This document shows, piece by piece, positions 34,784-44,351 of a stretch of 64,000 bases of DNA; the stretch's first letter is position 1; each line of letters begins with the position of its first letter. The position numbers were made by a program, and so were the translations under genes. This DNA comes from Azoarcus sp. KH32C. GTDB lineage: Bacteria > Pseudomonadota > Gammaproteobacteria > Burkholderiales > Rhodocyclaceae. The notes under the pieces are model-generated. The model saw nothing but the letters and a program-made list of their open reading frames with translations, was not told the origin of the DNA and ran no database searches. The stretch is taken from the NCBI RefSeq assembly GCF_000349945.1, contig NC_020548.1, forward strand, positions 1 to 64,000, written 5' to 3'.

Positions 34784-36880
34784 TTAGACGCGCTGCGCAT
34801 TGATGTGGATGTTGCCCTTGGCCGACACCTTGGCCACGTAGCCCGGGGGCACCAGCGTCGTCGAATCGTGCTGGACGATGATCGCGGGACCGGAAAGCTG
34901 GTGACCCGCTTTCAGCTTCTTGCGGTCGTAGCGCGGCGTCGCGTAAGTTTTCCTGTCATCGAAGATCGTCGGCCGCTCGTACATCAGGGCCGCATCGAGG
35001 CTGCTCCCCGCGGCATCCTCCAGCGCCGGCCACGCGAGCGGGCGCGTGCGGGCGATGCCGATGATGCGGATCGTCACGATCTCGACATCCACGTCATCGA
35101 AGGCCCAGCCGTAATCCCGCTTGTGCTGCGCCTGGAAGCTCGCCTTGACCGCGGCGAGCTTCTCCCCGTCTAGCCGGCCGTCGGGGATATCCGCGCGCAG
35201 CTCGAAACCCTGCCCGTGGTAACGGCACTCGGCGATGCGCACGAAGTGCTGGTTGTCGGCGGGTACGCCGTCATCCTCGAGGCGCTCGCGGCACAGCGCA
35301 GTCAGGTCGTCGATCACGCAGTTCAGCTTGTCGAGCGCGGGCTGCTCCACGTTCTTCAACACGGTCGGAACAGAGCGCATGAACTCGTATTGCATGTCGG
35401 TGACGAGCAGCCCGATCGCGGCGGTGATGCCAGGAGCCGGCGGCACGATCACCTCGCGCGCCGACACGGCCTCCGCGAGTGCCACGCCATTGAGCGGACC
35501 GGCGCCGCCGAAGGGCGCGAGCGCGAACTTGCGTGGGTCGTAACCCTTCGCGACCGAATTCGCGCGGATCGCGAGCGACATGTTGGAGTTGAGGATGCGG
35601 ATGATGCCCAGCGCGGCCTCTTCGACAGTGAGCCCGAGGGGCTCTGCGACCTTCGTGCGGATCGCTTCACGTGCGAGCTCGGCGTCGATCTGGATGCCGC
35701 CGCCGAGGAAATGGTCCGGGTCGAGACGCCCGAGCACGACCTGCGCATCGGTCACCGTCGGCTCCGTGCCGCCCTTGCCGTAGCAGGCCGGCCCGGGATC
35801 GGCACCCGCCGAACGCGGCCCGACGCGGAAGGCGCCGCCTTCGTCGATGTACGCGATCGAGCCGCCGCCCGCGCCCATCGTCGCGAGGTCGATCATCGGC
35901 GCGAGGATCGGATACGCACCCACGTAGGTATCGCGCGGGTTCATGATCTTGACCTTGCCGTCGGGGATCGTGCTGAAGTCCGCCGACGTGCCGCCGATAT
36001 CGACAGTGATGATGTTCTTCTCGTCAGACAGCGCGCCGGCCCAGCGTCCGCCCATCACGCCCCCGGCAAGCCCCGACATCAGGATCGAGACCGCCTCCTT
36101 CGAACACTTCTCGACTGTGGACACGCCGCCGTTCGACTGCATGATCCGCAGGTGCGCCTTGATGCCTGCATCGAGGAGTTTCTGTTCGAGGTTCTTCAGG
36201 TAATGCGAGGTCTTCGGGCCGACATAGGCATTCATCGCCGTCGTCGAGAAGCGCTCGTACTCGCGGATGACGTTCGCGACTTCGGACGAGCACGACACGT
36301 ACGCGTCGGGCAGCACCTCCTGGATGATCTCCTTGGCCCGGCGCTCGTGGGTATCGTTGAGGAAGGAATAGAGGAAGCAGACGATCACGGACTTGATGCC
36401 GCGCGCCTTGAAGAGCTCGGCCGCGGCGCGCACTTCGTCCTCGGCCAGCGCCTGGGTCACCTCGCCGTGCGGCGGCATGACGCGTTCACTGATCGCGATG
36501 CGGTTGCGGCGCTTCACGAGCGGCCGCGACTGCCAGGGCACGTCGAACTGCAGCGAGAAGTTCTCCGGCCGCTTGTGCCGGCCGATGTGCAGGATGTCGC
36601 GGAAACCGCGCGTCGTCAGCATGCCGACTTCCGCGCCGTTGTGCTCGATCGTGATGTTGGTCGCGACCGTCGTGCCATGGACGATCATGCGCACGTCGCT
36701 GGGATAGATGCCGCCGATGCGGCAGATCTCCAGGATGCCGCGTAGCACGCCCTCGGACTGATCCCAGGGCGTGCTCGGCACCTTGTGAACATAGACGCGA
36801 TTGGCGCCCCGGTTCTCGCCTTCGATCTCGAGAACGAGGTCGGTGAAAGTACCCCCGACATCCACTCCGATTCTTGCCAT
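34784..36880 (-). CDS. hyuA: ATP-dependent N-methylhydantoinase, subunit A
   Basis: A 698-residue HyuA-type ATP-binding subunit of actin/Hsp70-like fold. Seen: MARIGVDVGGTFTDLV (phosphate loop), VHGTTVATNITIE, the second phosphate motif ITVDIGGTSADFS and MGAGGGSIA. It phosphorylates the lactam oxygen so that subunit B can hydrolyse the ring. GGAGAC precedes the ATG at 36880, and an upstream in-frame Met adds 14 unconserved residues. It leads the hyuA-hyuB run; the upstream gap carries CTATTGA repeats and a GACTATT dyad. Confidence 0.9.
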   Translation of the reverse strand: MARIGVDVGGTFTDLVLEIEGENRGANRVYVHKVPSTPWDQSEGVLRGILEICRIGGIYPSDVRMIVHGTTVATNITIEHNGAEVGMLTTRGFRDILHIGRHKRPENFSLQFDVPWQSRPLVKRRNRIAISERVMPPHGEVTQALAEDEVRAAAELFKARGIKSVIVCFLYSFLNDTHERRAKEIIQEVLPDAYVSCSSEVANVIREYERFSTTAMNAYVGPKTSHYLKNLEQKLLDAGIKAHLRIMQSNGGVSTVEKCSKEAVSILMSGLAGGVMGGRWAGALSDEKNIITVDIGGTSADFSTIPDGKVKIMNPRDTYVGAYPILAPMIDLATMGAGGGSIAYIDEGGAFRVGPRSAGADPGPACYGKGGTEPTVTDAQVVLGRLDPDHFLGGGIQIDAELAREAIRTKVAEPLGLTVEEAALGIIRILNSNMSLAIRANSVAKGYDPRKFALAPFGGAGPLNGVALAEAVSAREVIVPPAPGITAAIGLLVTDMQYEFMRSVPTVLKNVEQPALDKLNCVIDDLTALCRERLEDDGVPADNQHFVRIAECRYHGQGFELRADIPDGRLDGEKLAAVKASFQAQHKRDYGWAFDDVDVEIVTIRIIGIARTRPLAWPALEDAAGSSLDAALMYERPTIFDDRKTYATPRYDRKKLKAGHQLSGPAIIVQHDSTTLVPPGYVAKVSAKGNIHINAQRV

Positions 36881-37392
36881 AACTGTCTCCTTCATTCCTT
36901 GGTTATTGCGTTTTCGTCTCACCCAGGGGTGGTGGGCTACCGCTTTCCAGATGACTCCCCGTGCTGCAATGGGTGGATTGATAGGGAATCGCGGCTTGAG
37001 CTGGATACTAGGCGCCAGATTCTTGTCGGTCTATTGAGTGTTTTCTGGCGACTATTACCATGCTGATCAATAGTCTATTTCGCAATGCAGTACGCAGCCG
37101 CGCCAGCATTTATCCAGGCGGGATGCTGCGTGTCCCCGGAGGGGGACGCTCTGGCGCGATGGGATTGGCGGATGGGGGAAGCGACGTCGAACCGGCTGAC
37201 GTCAACGAGGGCGCGAGCGACAGTGCTGCGGTGCGGAAATTGTTCCGCCAAACGGAAGCGGAAGAGCGAGCGCGAACAGCGACAGCAGCGATTCGGAGGC
37301 TGTATTCGGATGCCCGAACCGGTGAAAGCCCTTCGCGTCTCCAGGCCGGAAGAGGCGTTCCGCCGTCGGCCCCACCCGACGCGCCGCGGGCG
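36881..37392. other. Upstream region of hyuA, no gene
   Basis: About 500 bases. The hyuA-proximal half contains an AT-richer patch with CTATTGA at 37031-37037, its complement at 37067-37073, and arms GACTATT (37050-37056) and AATAGTC (37069-37075). These are candidate regulator sites. The remaining GC-rich part has small open frames without family resemblance. Confidence 0.45.
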
Positions 37393-37641
37393 TCAGGCCG
37401 CGCGGCGGCCAGCCGCCATCACCCCACGATCGCGATGCTTGGGGTGCTGACCCCGGGGTGAGTTACGAAGCGGTCGAACCGACCGCCAGACCTCACGAAT
37501 TCGTGCGGCATCGTTGAGGCTGAAGAAATGCAATCCCGACGCCCCGAGCGACAACAGCCGCTCGTACGAGCGGCTCATGATCTCGATGCCGAAGGCTCGA
37601 ATCGATGCCCTGTCGCCGAAGGCCGCGAGTGCGCCACGGGC
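37393..37641 (-). pseudogene. Remnant of methylenetetrahydrofolate reductase (3' end of metF)
   Basis: An open stretch reading ALAAFGDRASIRAFGIEIMS and then SYERLLSLGASGLHFFSLND, the pattern of the C-terminus of MetF: helix with FGIE, then a GLHFYTLN-type motif. It is closed upstream by a stop at 37642-37644 and lacks the first 200 or more residues. MetF handles one-carbon units on tetrahydrofolate, which sarcosine breakdown would produce, so a C1 gene may have been lost here. Recognition is by memory of the motif only. Confidence 0.6.
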
Positions 37642-37661
37642 TTACAAGGGCACGACGGCGA

Positions 37662-38996
37662 TCATCCAGCCACGCTGTCGAAGGCCTTGCCGTCACGCAC
37701 CTTCGCGTACATCAGCGCGATCAGCGCCACCACGGCAGCGGCGACGAGGTACCACGCGGGGGCGAAAGCATTGCCGGTCTGCTTGATCAGCCAGGTGCAC
37801 ATGAAGGGCGCGGTGCCGCCGAAGATCGTGTTCGCGAGATTGAAGCTGAAGGCGAAGCCGCTGTAGCGGATGCGCGTCGGGAACATCTCGGCGAGGAAGC
37901 ACGCGAGCGTGCCGTCGTTCATCGCGAGCAGTGCGCCGAAGGCGATCTGCACGCCCACGAGGGTCATGAACTCGGCCCCGGGCAGCAGCTTGAAGAGCGG
38001 CACGCTGGCACCGATGAAGACCAGGGAGGCGACCACGAGCATCGCCTTGCGGCCGACGCGGTCCGACAGCGAACCCATCGCGAAGATGAAACCGATGTAG
38101 GTCACGAGCGAGATCGTCGCGGCCAGGAAGGAACTCGACTCCGACAGGCCCTGCTCGGTGCTCAGGTAGGTCGGCATGTACGACAGCAGCACGTAGAAGC
38201 CGACCGCATTCAGGCACGCGACCCCCAGCGAGACCAGCACCGCGCGGCGATGAGGGCCGAGCAGCTGGCTGATCGGCGCGGCCTCGTGCGCGTGATGAGT
38301 CGTCGATTCCATCTTGCGGAACGCCGGCGTGTCCTCCAGGTTGTTGCGGATGTAGCGCCCGATCAGGCCGAAGGGCGCGGCGAGGAGGAAGGGCAGACGC
38401 CAGCCCCAGTCGTGCAGTTGCTCGGCAGTGAGCCACGAATGCATCCCCGCGACCAGCAGCGACCCGAAGAGGAGGCCCGCCGCGGTACTCGCCGGCACGA
38501 GGCTCGTGTAGAAGCCGCGGTGCTCGGGCGGCGCATATTCGGCGATGAAGGCCGATGCGCCTGCATACTCGCCCGACGCGGAAAAGCCCTGGACCATCCG
38601 CACGAGGAGCAGCAGGACGGGCGCCCAGATGCCGGCGGTGTCATAGCCCGGCAGGAAGGCGATGGCGACGGTCGATGCGGACATGATCAGGATCGAAAGC
38701 GACAGCGCCTCCCGGCGCCCGACGCGGTCCCCGATGTGGCCCCAGATGATGCCCCCGATGGGGCGGATGAAGAACGAGATCGCGAACACCGCGAACGTCG
38801 ACATCAGCGCGGTCGTCTTGTCTTCCGACGGGAAGAACACCGACGCGATGATTGTGGCGAGATAGCCGTAGGCCGCATAGTCGAACCATTCGACGAAGTT
38901 GCCGATGAAGCTGCCGGCGGCGGCGCGGCGTAGGACTCGTTGTTCCTCAGATGTGTTGGTGTACGGTACTTGCAGCGTCGCTTCTTGCGTTGCCAT
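37662..38996 (-). CDS. MFS transporter, metabolite:H+ symporter (MHS) family
   Basis: A 444-residue 12-helix transporter of the MHS group: GSFIGNFVEWFDYAAYGYLA at helix 1, GHIGDRVGRREAL in loop 2-3 and GSLSDRVGRKAM in the second half. This is the proline/betaine-shikimate-citrate type of proton symporter. GGAGGAGAC precedes the ATG at 38996. Its closeness to creatinine-degrading genes suggests a small zwitterion as cargo. It is followed by the metF remnant. Confidence 0.9.
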   Translation of the reverse strand: MATQEATLQVPYTNTSEEQRVLRRAAAGSFIGNFVEWFDYAAYGYLATIIASVFFPSEDKTTALMSTFAVFAISFFIRPIGGIIWGHIGDRVGRREALSLSILIMSASTVAIAFLPGYDTAGIWAPVLLLLVRMVQGFSASGEYAGASAFIAEYAPPEHRGFYTSLVPASTAAGLLFGSLLVAGMHSWLTAEQLHDWGWRLPFLLAAPFGLIGRYIRNNLEDTPAFRKMESTTHHAHEAAPISQLLGPHRRAVLVSLGVACLNAVGFYVLLSYMPTYLSTEQGLSESSSFLAATISLVTYIGFIFAMGSLSDRVGRKAMLVVASLVFIGASVPLFKLLPGAEFMTLVGVQIAFGALLAMNDGTLACFLAEMFPTRIRYSGFAFSFNLANTIFGGTAPFMCTWLIKQTGNAFAPAWYLVAAAVVALIALMYAKVRDGKAFDSVAG

Positions 38997-39119
38997 GGAT
39001 GTCTCCTCCGGTATTCGACCGTTGCCGTTTCGCTTCGGCACGGCCGGTCTCCTCGAATATTTGTTTTGGTCCCCGAAGCGGGGATAGAGTCGGCGCGGCC
39101 CTCTTACCGCGCCGGAAGT

Positions 39120-40202
39120 TCAGTGGTGGAAAAAGTGCGCGGCAGCGGCAGGCCACGAGGCGACGACCGAGTCCCCGGGCTGCACACCGAGCGCGTCATA
39201 GGTCCGCTCCGGCAGGATGACCTTGAGGTCGTCGTCGATCCCCGGTACATCGAGGAACAGCGTGACCATGTTTCCGACGAACTTGTGGCTCAGGAAACGC
39301 GCCCGCACATGGTTCTCGTGCTGCGGCGCGTCGCCGATGGCGATATGGTCGGCATTGACGTAGAAATCCGCCTGGGCCCCGTTCGATGCGGCAAAGCCGC
39401 CACGCGACACCGTCATGCCGCCGGTGGGCGTATTCAGGCGAATCGACTGGTCGCCGGTTTCGGCCACGCTGCCGCGCAGGATCGTCACGTTGCCGATGAA
39501 CTCGGCGACGAAACGGTTGGACGGATGGCGATAGATCGTCTGCGGCGAACCGATCTGCTCGACCTTGCCGCGGCTCATGATCACGACACGGTCGGCCATC
39601 GAGAAGGCTTCGGTCTGGCTGTGCGTGACATACACGAAGGTGATGCCCAGTTCGCGCTGCAGCGAGCGCAGCAAGGCCTGCATGCGTACGCTCAGATGCG
39701 CGTCCAGTGCGCTCAGCGGTTCGTCGAGCAGCAGGACCTTCGGCTCGGTGACCAAGGCGCGCGCAAGGGCGACCCGCTGCCGTTGCCCGCCGGAGAGCTG
39801 CGTCACGTTCCGGCTCGCGAACTCGCTGAGTTCCAGCTTCTGGAGCCAAGCCAGCGAACGGCGGTCGCGCTCGGCCTTCGCCACGCCACGCATCTTCAGG
39901 CCGAAGCCGACGTTGTCGAGCACGCTCAGGAAGGGAAACAGCGCGAGGCTCTGCCACACCAGCGGGAGCTCCCTTCGCCACGGAGGCAACCCCTTCTGCG
40001 AGCGCCCCTCAAGGCGGATCTCGCCCGTCGACGGCTCCTCGAGCCCTGCCAGCATGCGCAGCATCGTCGTCTTGCCGCAGCCGCTCGACCCCATGATCGC
40101 CAGGAACTCCCCTTCGCGAATGCTGAACGAGGTCTCCGTCACCGCGGTGTAGTCGCCGAATCTCTTCGATACGCGATCGATCTCTACCAGTGCTTCACTC
40201 AT
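39120..40202 (-). CDS. ABC importer ATPase, spermidine/putrescine type
   Basis: A 360-residue PotA-like ATPase. Walker A GSSGCGKTT, Q-loop near LVWQSLALFPFLSV, signature LSGGQRQRVALARAL, Walker B VLLLDEPLSALD and H-loop VYVTHSQTEAF. The C-terminal 120 residues form the TOBE regulatory domain. The start at 40202 gives the compact N-terminus MSEALVEIDRVSKRFG. It is the last gene of the run binding protein, permease, permease, ATPase. Confidence 0.92.
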   Translation of the reverse strand: MSEALVEIDRVSKRFGDYTAVTETSFSIREGEFLAIMGSSGCGKTTMLRMLAGLEEPSTGEIRLEGRSQKGLPPWRRELPLVWQSLALFPFLSVLDNVGFGLKMRGVAKAERDRRSLAWLQKLELSEFASRNVTQLSGGQRQRVALARALVTEPKVLLLDEPLSALDAHLSVRMQALLRSLQRELGITFVYVTHSQTEAFSMADRVVIMSRGKVEQIGSPQTIYRHPSNRFVAEFIGNVTILRGSVAETGDQSIRLNTPTGGMTVSRGGFAASNGAQADFYVNADHIAIGDAPQHENHVRARFLSHKFVGNMVTLFLDVPGIDDDLKVILPERTYDALGVQPGDSVVASWPAAAAHFFHH

Positions 40203-40210
40203 GATGAGCC

Positions 40211-41062
40211 TCACAAAGACAATCCGTTGTTGGAAGCGAGGGCCGCCGCCGGCTGTTCGGGGCCGTTGTCGGCGGCAGCGCGCTTCGCCTTTCCGATGCC
40301 GGAAAACCCCATGCCGATCGCGACGAGCAGGATCGAGGAGCTGAACACCGCCGTGCCGATCGCGTTGATCACCGGACTTACCTGCCCTTGCAGGAACACC
40401 AGCACGCGCACCGGCACCGTCTCGTTCAGGCCGGACACGAACCACGCGACCGCGAACTCGTCGAAGGACACCGCAGCCGTGATCAGGAAGGCCGCGAACA
40501 GGCTCTGCTTGCAGAACGGGATCACGACATGCCACAGCGTCTGCGTCGGGGAGGCGCGCAGGTTCCATGAGGCCTCTTCGAGCGCGCCGTCCATCTGTGC
40601 GAGACGCAGGCGGATCATCGCCATCGCGAACGGCAGCGCGATCACGACGTGGCTGATCAGCACCGCACCGATCTCCCCGGCAAGATTGATCCGCGAGAGG
40701 TACGACAGCATGCCCAGGCCCATAATCACCGCCGGGATCGTCGGCGGCAGCAGCATCAGCAGGCTGAACAGCGACTTCCCGCGGAAATTGAAGCGGAAGT
40801 CGCAGTAGGCCGCGCAGAAGCCCAGCACCGTCGATAGCAGCGCGACGGGCACCGACACCATCACGCTACGCTGGAAGGCCTCGATGACCGATGGATCGCT
40901 GAAGGTTCCGCCGTACCACTCGGTCGTGAAGCCCTGCAGCGGCAGCGACGGAAAGCGGTCGGCATTGAAGGAAAAGACCAGGCTGGCGGCGATCGGCGCC
41001 AGGATGAACAGGAAGGTATAGGCGGTGTAGGTCCAGCCGAACCAGCGGGCAATTCGTAGCAT
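40211..41062 (-). CDS. ABC importer permease, PotC-like
   Basis: A 283-residue inner-membrane permease with six helices. The EAA loop that contacts the ATPase is visible as EEASWNLRASPTQTLWHVVIP. The start codon at 41062 overlaps the previous stop by one base (TGATG), so it is translationally coupled to the PotB-like permease. Confidence 0.9.
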   Translation of the reverse strand: MLRIARWFGWTYTAYTFLFILAPIAASLVFSFNADRFPSLPLQGFTTEWYGGTFSDPSVIEAFQRSVMVSVPVALLSTVLGFCAAYCDFRFNFRGKSLFSLLMLLPPTIPAVIMGLGMLSYLSRINLAGEIGAVLISHVVIALPFAMAMIRLRLAQMDGALEEASWNLRASPTQTLWHVVIPFCKQSLFAAFLITAAVSFDEFAVAWFVSGLNETVPVRVLVFLQGQVSPVINAIGTAVFSSSILLVAIGMGFSGIGKAKRAAADNGPEQPAAALASNNGLSL

Positions 41063-41901
41063 CACTTCCGCCTCCCGTAAGCCAGTCGGACCGCGGCGAG
41101 GGATGTCGCGACCAGGGTCAGGATCATCACGACCGCGACGACCGCCGCGCGCGGCCACTGCTGGCCGGACTTGGTGGTGTCGATGATCAGGTTGCTCAGC
41201 GTGGGAGGGGCTCCGCCGCCGAGGTATGTCGGCGCGACGAAATCGCCGAACGCGAGGATGAACGCGAACAGCGCGCCCACGACGAGCGAAGGCTTGCCGA
41301 GCGGGATGATCACGCCGAAGAGCGTCCGGACCGGGCCCGCGCGCAGGTTGTGGGCCGCCTCGATCAGGCTGCGGTCGATCTGCGCCAGTCCCATCGTCTG
41401 CACCAGCGTCACCAGCGGCAGCGCGAGCGTCACGTACCCGACGAGCGAACCGAAATCGGTGTTGAGCATCGGCAAGGGGGCGACCCCGACCAGCCCCAGC
41501 AGCGCGTTGACGATGCCGTTGTCGGACAGGAAGGCCTGCCACGAATACACGCGGACGAGGTAACTCGTGAAGAACGGCACCACCAGGAACATCAGCGCGA
41601 GCTTGCGCGTACGCTCCGACACCGTGAACGCCAGACTGCAGGCGGCGGGAAAGGAACAGCAGGTCGTGACGACCGCCGCCCCGAGCGCCAATGTCCAGGT
41701 ATGTCCGTAGGCCGACCAGAACGAACTGCGGCTCAGCATGAAGTCCCAGTTTTTGAACGTCATGTCCGGTTCCAACCGGAAATTGACGACGCTCCAGAAC
41801 GAGATGACGAGGAGAAAAAGGAGCGGTAGCAGGAAAAACGCCAGCTGCCACAGCAGGGGTGGCAGCAGCAAAGGCCACCGCCGATGACTGGTGTGCGACA
41901 T
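41062..41901 (-). CDS. ABC importer permease, PotB-like
   Basis: A 279-residue inner-membrane permease with six helices and the EAA loop IEAAHNLRAGPVRTLFGVIIP. The ATG at 41901 begins the usual short cytoplasmic tail before helix 1; an in-frame upstream Met lacks a ribosome site. Partner of the PotC-like protein in one importer. Confidence 0.9.
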   Translation of the reverse strand: MSHTSHRRWPLLLPPLLWQLAFFLLPLLFLLVISFWSVVNFRLEPDMTFKNWDFMLSRSSFWSAYGHTWTLALGAAVVTTCCSFPAACSLAFTVSERTRKLALMFLVVPFFTSYLVRVYSWQAFLSDNGIVNALLGLVGVAPLPMLNTDFGSLVGYVTLALPLVTLVQTMGLAQIDRSLIEAAHNLRAGPVRTLFGVIIPLGKPSLVVGALFAFILAFGDFVAPTYLGGGAPPTLSNLIIDTTKSGQQWPRAAVVAVVMILTLVATSLAAVRLAYGRRK

Positions 41902-41962
41902 GGTGAGGACTCCGGGAGTCACCCCGGGCAGACGCAAACGCCTGCCCGGTGAAGGGCAAGGC

Positions 41963-43120
41963 TCAGGCTTTTTCCTTGTACTCGGACCAGAAGTCGTTCC
42001 AGTCCTCGATACGCTGCTGCACCGGCAACTGCCGGAAGGTGATCTTCCCGGAGCGGATGTCGTCCATCACGCTATGCCCCTGCAGCACCATGCCCTGCCG
42101 CCGCGCTTCCGCGGGATCGCTCTGCGCCAGCAGTTCCCAGCCCTTGCGGTTGGGAATCAGCGCCGGATAGGCCGCCATCTTCGCCGACTTCACCTGCCCC
42201 TGTGCCGACGTGATGTACTGGATGAAGGCATTCGCGAGATCGCGGTTGCGCGTGCCCTTGCCGATCGACAGTGATTCGGTCCATTGCAGACCGCCCTCGT
42301 CCGGTACCACCGAACTCACTTTGGCGCCGGCGCGCGCCAGCGTGCCGGTGATCCAGTCGCCAATGCCGCACGCTAGGTGGAGTTGGCCGTTTTTGAGGCC
42401 GCTGAAGGTGCCGCCGTAATCGAAGAAGCCCGCGACCTGCGGACGCAGCGACTTCAGCACGGTTTTCAGCTTCGCGAACTGATCCGCCTCGAGCTTGTAG
42501 GGCGCCTTGTGGCCGGCGTAGAGGCTGACCTCCCCCATGTTCGGCAGATACCAGTCGAAATGTCCGACCTTGCCCTTGTAGGCCGGATCCCAGTACACCT
42601 TGAACGAACGCGCCTTGCTTTCCGGCACCGCGTCGGTGTTGTAGGCGACTCCCAGGAATCCGAAGCGGACCATCACCGCATACAGGTCGTTGCCGTCCCA
42701 GTGCCCCGGAAACTTCTGGAACTCGGGGAAATAGTCGTCGAACGTATAGTCTTTTGCATCGAGGCGCTCGAGATAGCCCGCCTTGCGCAGCTGCGGCACG
42801 TACTCCGCATCGGACAGGATCAGGTCGTAGGTGCCGGCCGGCGACTGCGAGATCAGCGCGAGCATGTTGTCGCCGCCGGTGTAGTACTTCGGCTTCACCT
42901 TGACGTTGTGCTTGGCTTCGAACTCCGCGACGACGTCCGGCTCGGCATGGCCGTACCACGCCAGCATCGTCAGGGTGCGCGGCTGGCCGGCCGCGGTTTG
43001 CGCGCTACTCGGTACGGAAACCAATGACAGCGGCAACGCGCTGCCCACTGCCAGGGCGCTTCCACCTTGCAGCAACCGACGGCGGACTGGGGACTGCAGG
43101 GTCTTGTCTTCGTCTTTCAT
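41963..43120 (-). CDS. ABC importer periplasmic binding protein, PotD/F-like
   Basis: A 385-residue exported binding protein. A twin-arginine-like signal (SPVRRRLLQGGSALAVGSALPLS, cleavage near SSAQTA) leads into a type II binding fold with AWYGHAEPDVVAEFEAKHNVKV and the C-terminal WNDFWSEYKEKA. It heads the importer run. The family binds polyamines; here the surrounding creatinine genes make a guanidino compound such as creatine equally plausible (inference). Confidence 0.88.
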   Translation of the reverse strand: MKDEDKTLQSPVRRRLLQGGSALAVGSALPLSLVSVPSSAQTAAGQPRTLTMLAWYGHAEPDVVAEFEAKHNVKVKPKYYTGGDNMLALISQSPAGTYDLILSDAEYVPQLRKAGYLERLDAKDYTFDDYFPEFQKFPGHWDGNDLYAVMVRFGFLGVAYNTDAVPESKARSFKVYWDPAYKGKVGHFDWYLPNMGEVSLYAGHKAPYKLEADQFAKLKTVLKSLRPQVAGFFDYGGTFSGLKNGQLHLACGIGDWITGTLARAGAKVSSVVPDEGGLQWTESLSIGKGTRNRDLANAFIQYITSAQGQVKSAKMAAYPALIPNRKGWELLAQSDPAEARRQGMVLQGHSVMDDIRSGKITFRQLPVQQRIEDWNDFWSEYKEKA

Positions 43121-43168
43121 GGCGATCTCCTTTGGTACGAGCGGCTCGGACGGCCGCCCGGAGGAAAC

Positions 43169-44002
43169 TCAGAAGTTCCAACGCACCTGCAGCGTCGGCG
43201 TGGTGCGCGAGTACGTACCGCCGCCTTCGCCGGCCGTCTTCTTGTACGTCGCGTACTCGTGCCGGTAGCCGATGTCGAAGTGCTTGTTGAGCTTCAGCCA
43301 GAGGTCGGGCTGAACGAAGACCGTGGTGTCGCGATCACGGTTGTTGAAGTTGACCAGCAGCAGCGGCGACCAGGTGAACTTGAGCCCGCCGACCTCGAAC
43401 GGCAGCATCGCGAATGTGCGCCAGAACAGGGTCTGAATGGTCTTTCCCTCGTCGCCGGTGAAGCGCGCGCTGCGCGCGTAGAAATCGGTTTCGAAGAAGC
43501 TGAAGCCGGGCACCTTCAGATCGAAGGCAACGCCGAAGTTGTTCGCGTGGAAGTTCGCATAGGAACCGCGCTCCAGGCGCGCCGCAAGATTGACGTCCTC
43601 AATGAAGCCGAACGAGAGCTTCGCGCCGGTCATCTTTGACAGGCTCAGACGCGGATTCCACACGGCGAAGTATTGGTCCTTGGTCTGCTCACCGAACGAG
43701 CCCGCGCCAAACCCGAAGAAGGTGCCGACTTCCTTGCCGTGATACGTGTCGACAAAGAAATAGTTGTCGCCGTATTCGTGGACTCCGAAATGCTCGAGAC
43801 GCACCGTGGTCAGCTTCTCGTCCGCAGTGCCGGTGCCGAAGACCGGGTCGAACTTGGATTGCGTCGTGTAGCCCACGGTCACATTTGTGTTCTGCCAGCT
43901 TTCCGTCGCGAAGGCACTTTGGCTGCCCGCCATCCCGAATGCAACACAGCAACTGGCAATCACGGAGGTGCCAGATTTCCGTCCAATCTTTTTGCTGCTC
44001 AT
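43169..44002 (-). CDS. OmpK/Tsx-like outer-membrane channel, second copy
   Basis: A 277-residue exported barrel protein. Signal peptide ending near SAFATES, then YGDNYFFVDTYHG, LKVPGFSFFETDFYARS and a C-terminal Phe (LQVRWNF). It is a diverged relative of the protein encoded at 30434-31249 and shares its NYFF(I/V)D pattern. It lies between the Pot-type importer genes and an NCS1 permease gene and probably supplies either with substrate. Confidence 0.75.
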   Translation of the reverse strand: MSSKKIGRKSGTSVIASCCVAFGMAGSQSAFATESWQNTNVTVGYTTQSKFDPVFGTGTADEKLTTVRLEHFGVHEYGDNYFFVDTYHGKEVGTFFGFGAGSFGEQTKDQYFAVWNPRLSLSKMTGAKLSFGFIEDVNLAARLERGSYANFHANNFGVAFDLKVPGFSFFETDFYARSARFTGDEGKTIQTLFWRTFAMLPFEVGGLKFTWSPLLLVNFNNRDRDTTVFVQPDLWLKLNKHFDIGYRHEYATYKKTAGEGGGTYSRTTPTLQVRWNF

Positions 44003-44351
44003 CCGCTTTCCTTTGGTCTGAATTCATCGTTTTCATTAGAATTTTTTGGCCTGCACGCGAATCGGTTTGCGCGATTTCCTCCTCTCTTTTTCGAATCCCG
44101 TTGAGGCAAGTATGGAAATGGTCGGGACCGACCAATTTCCTGATATCGACAAGCCTTATCGTGCTGACGACATCGAACGGATATTCCGAAAACAATGAGA
44201 TAGCGCGATGTAAACGGCAATCGGCCCTGCCAGCGTCATCACCAGACGCCGGCAGGGCCGATTTCAATTCAGCGGCTACGCCGGAAAGGCGGACCGCAGT
44301 GGGATCACTCGAAGGCGTGCATCAATTCCCCGATAGCAAAGGTATTTCAAC
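44003..44351. other. Gap between NCS1 permease and OmpK-like gene
   Basis: About 350 bases without a gene. The right part holds a hairpin with an 11-bp perfect stem (44221-44231 with 44251-44261), probably ending the permease transcript. The left part is AT-richer and probably carries the OmpK-like gene promoter. Confidence 0.5.
44221..44261 (-). terminator. Hairpin downstream of the NCS1 permease gene
   Basis: TCGGCCCTGCC at 44221-44231 pairs perfectly with 44251-44261 around a 19-base loop, 90 bases after the permease stop on the minus strand. No long T-run follows. Confidence 0.5.

Noticed and set aside
32911..34803. 630-residue plus-strand frame opposite hyuB
   Set aside because: Antisense shadow of a well-conserved gene, Arg/Val/Asp-rich, no domain or ribosome site.
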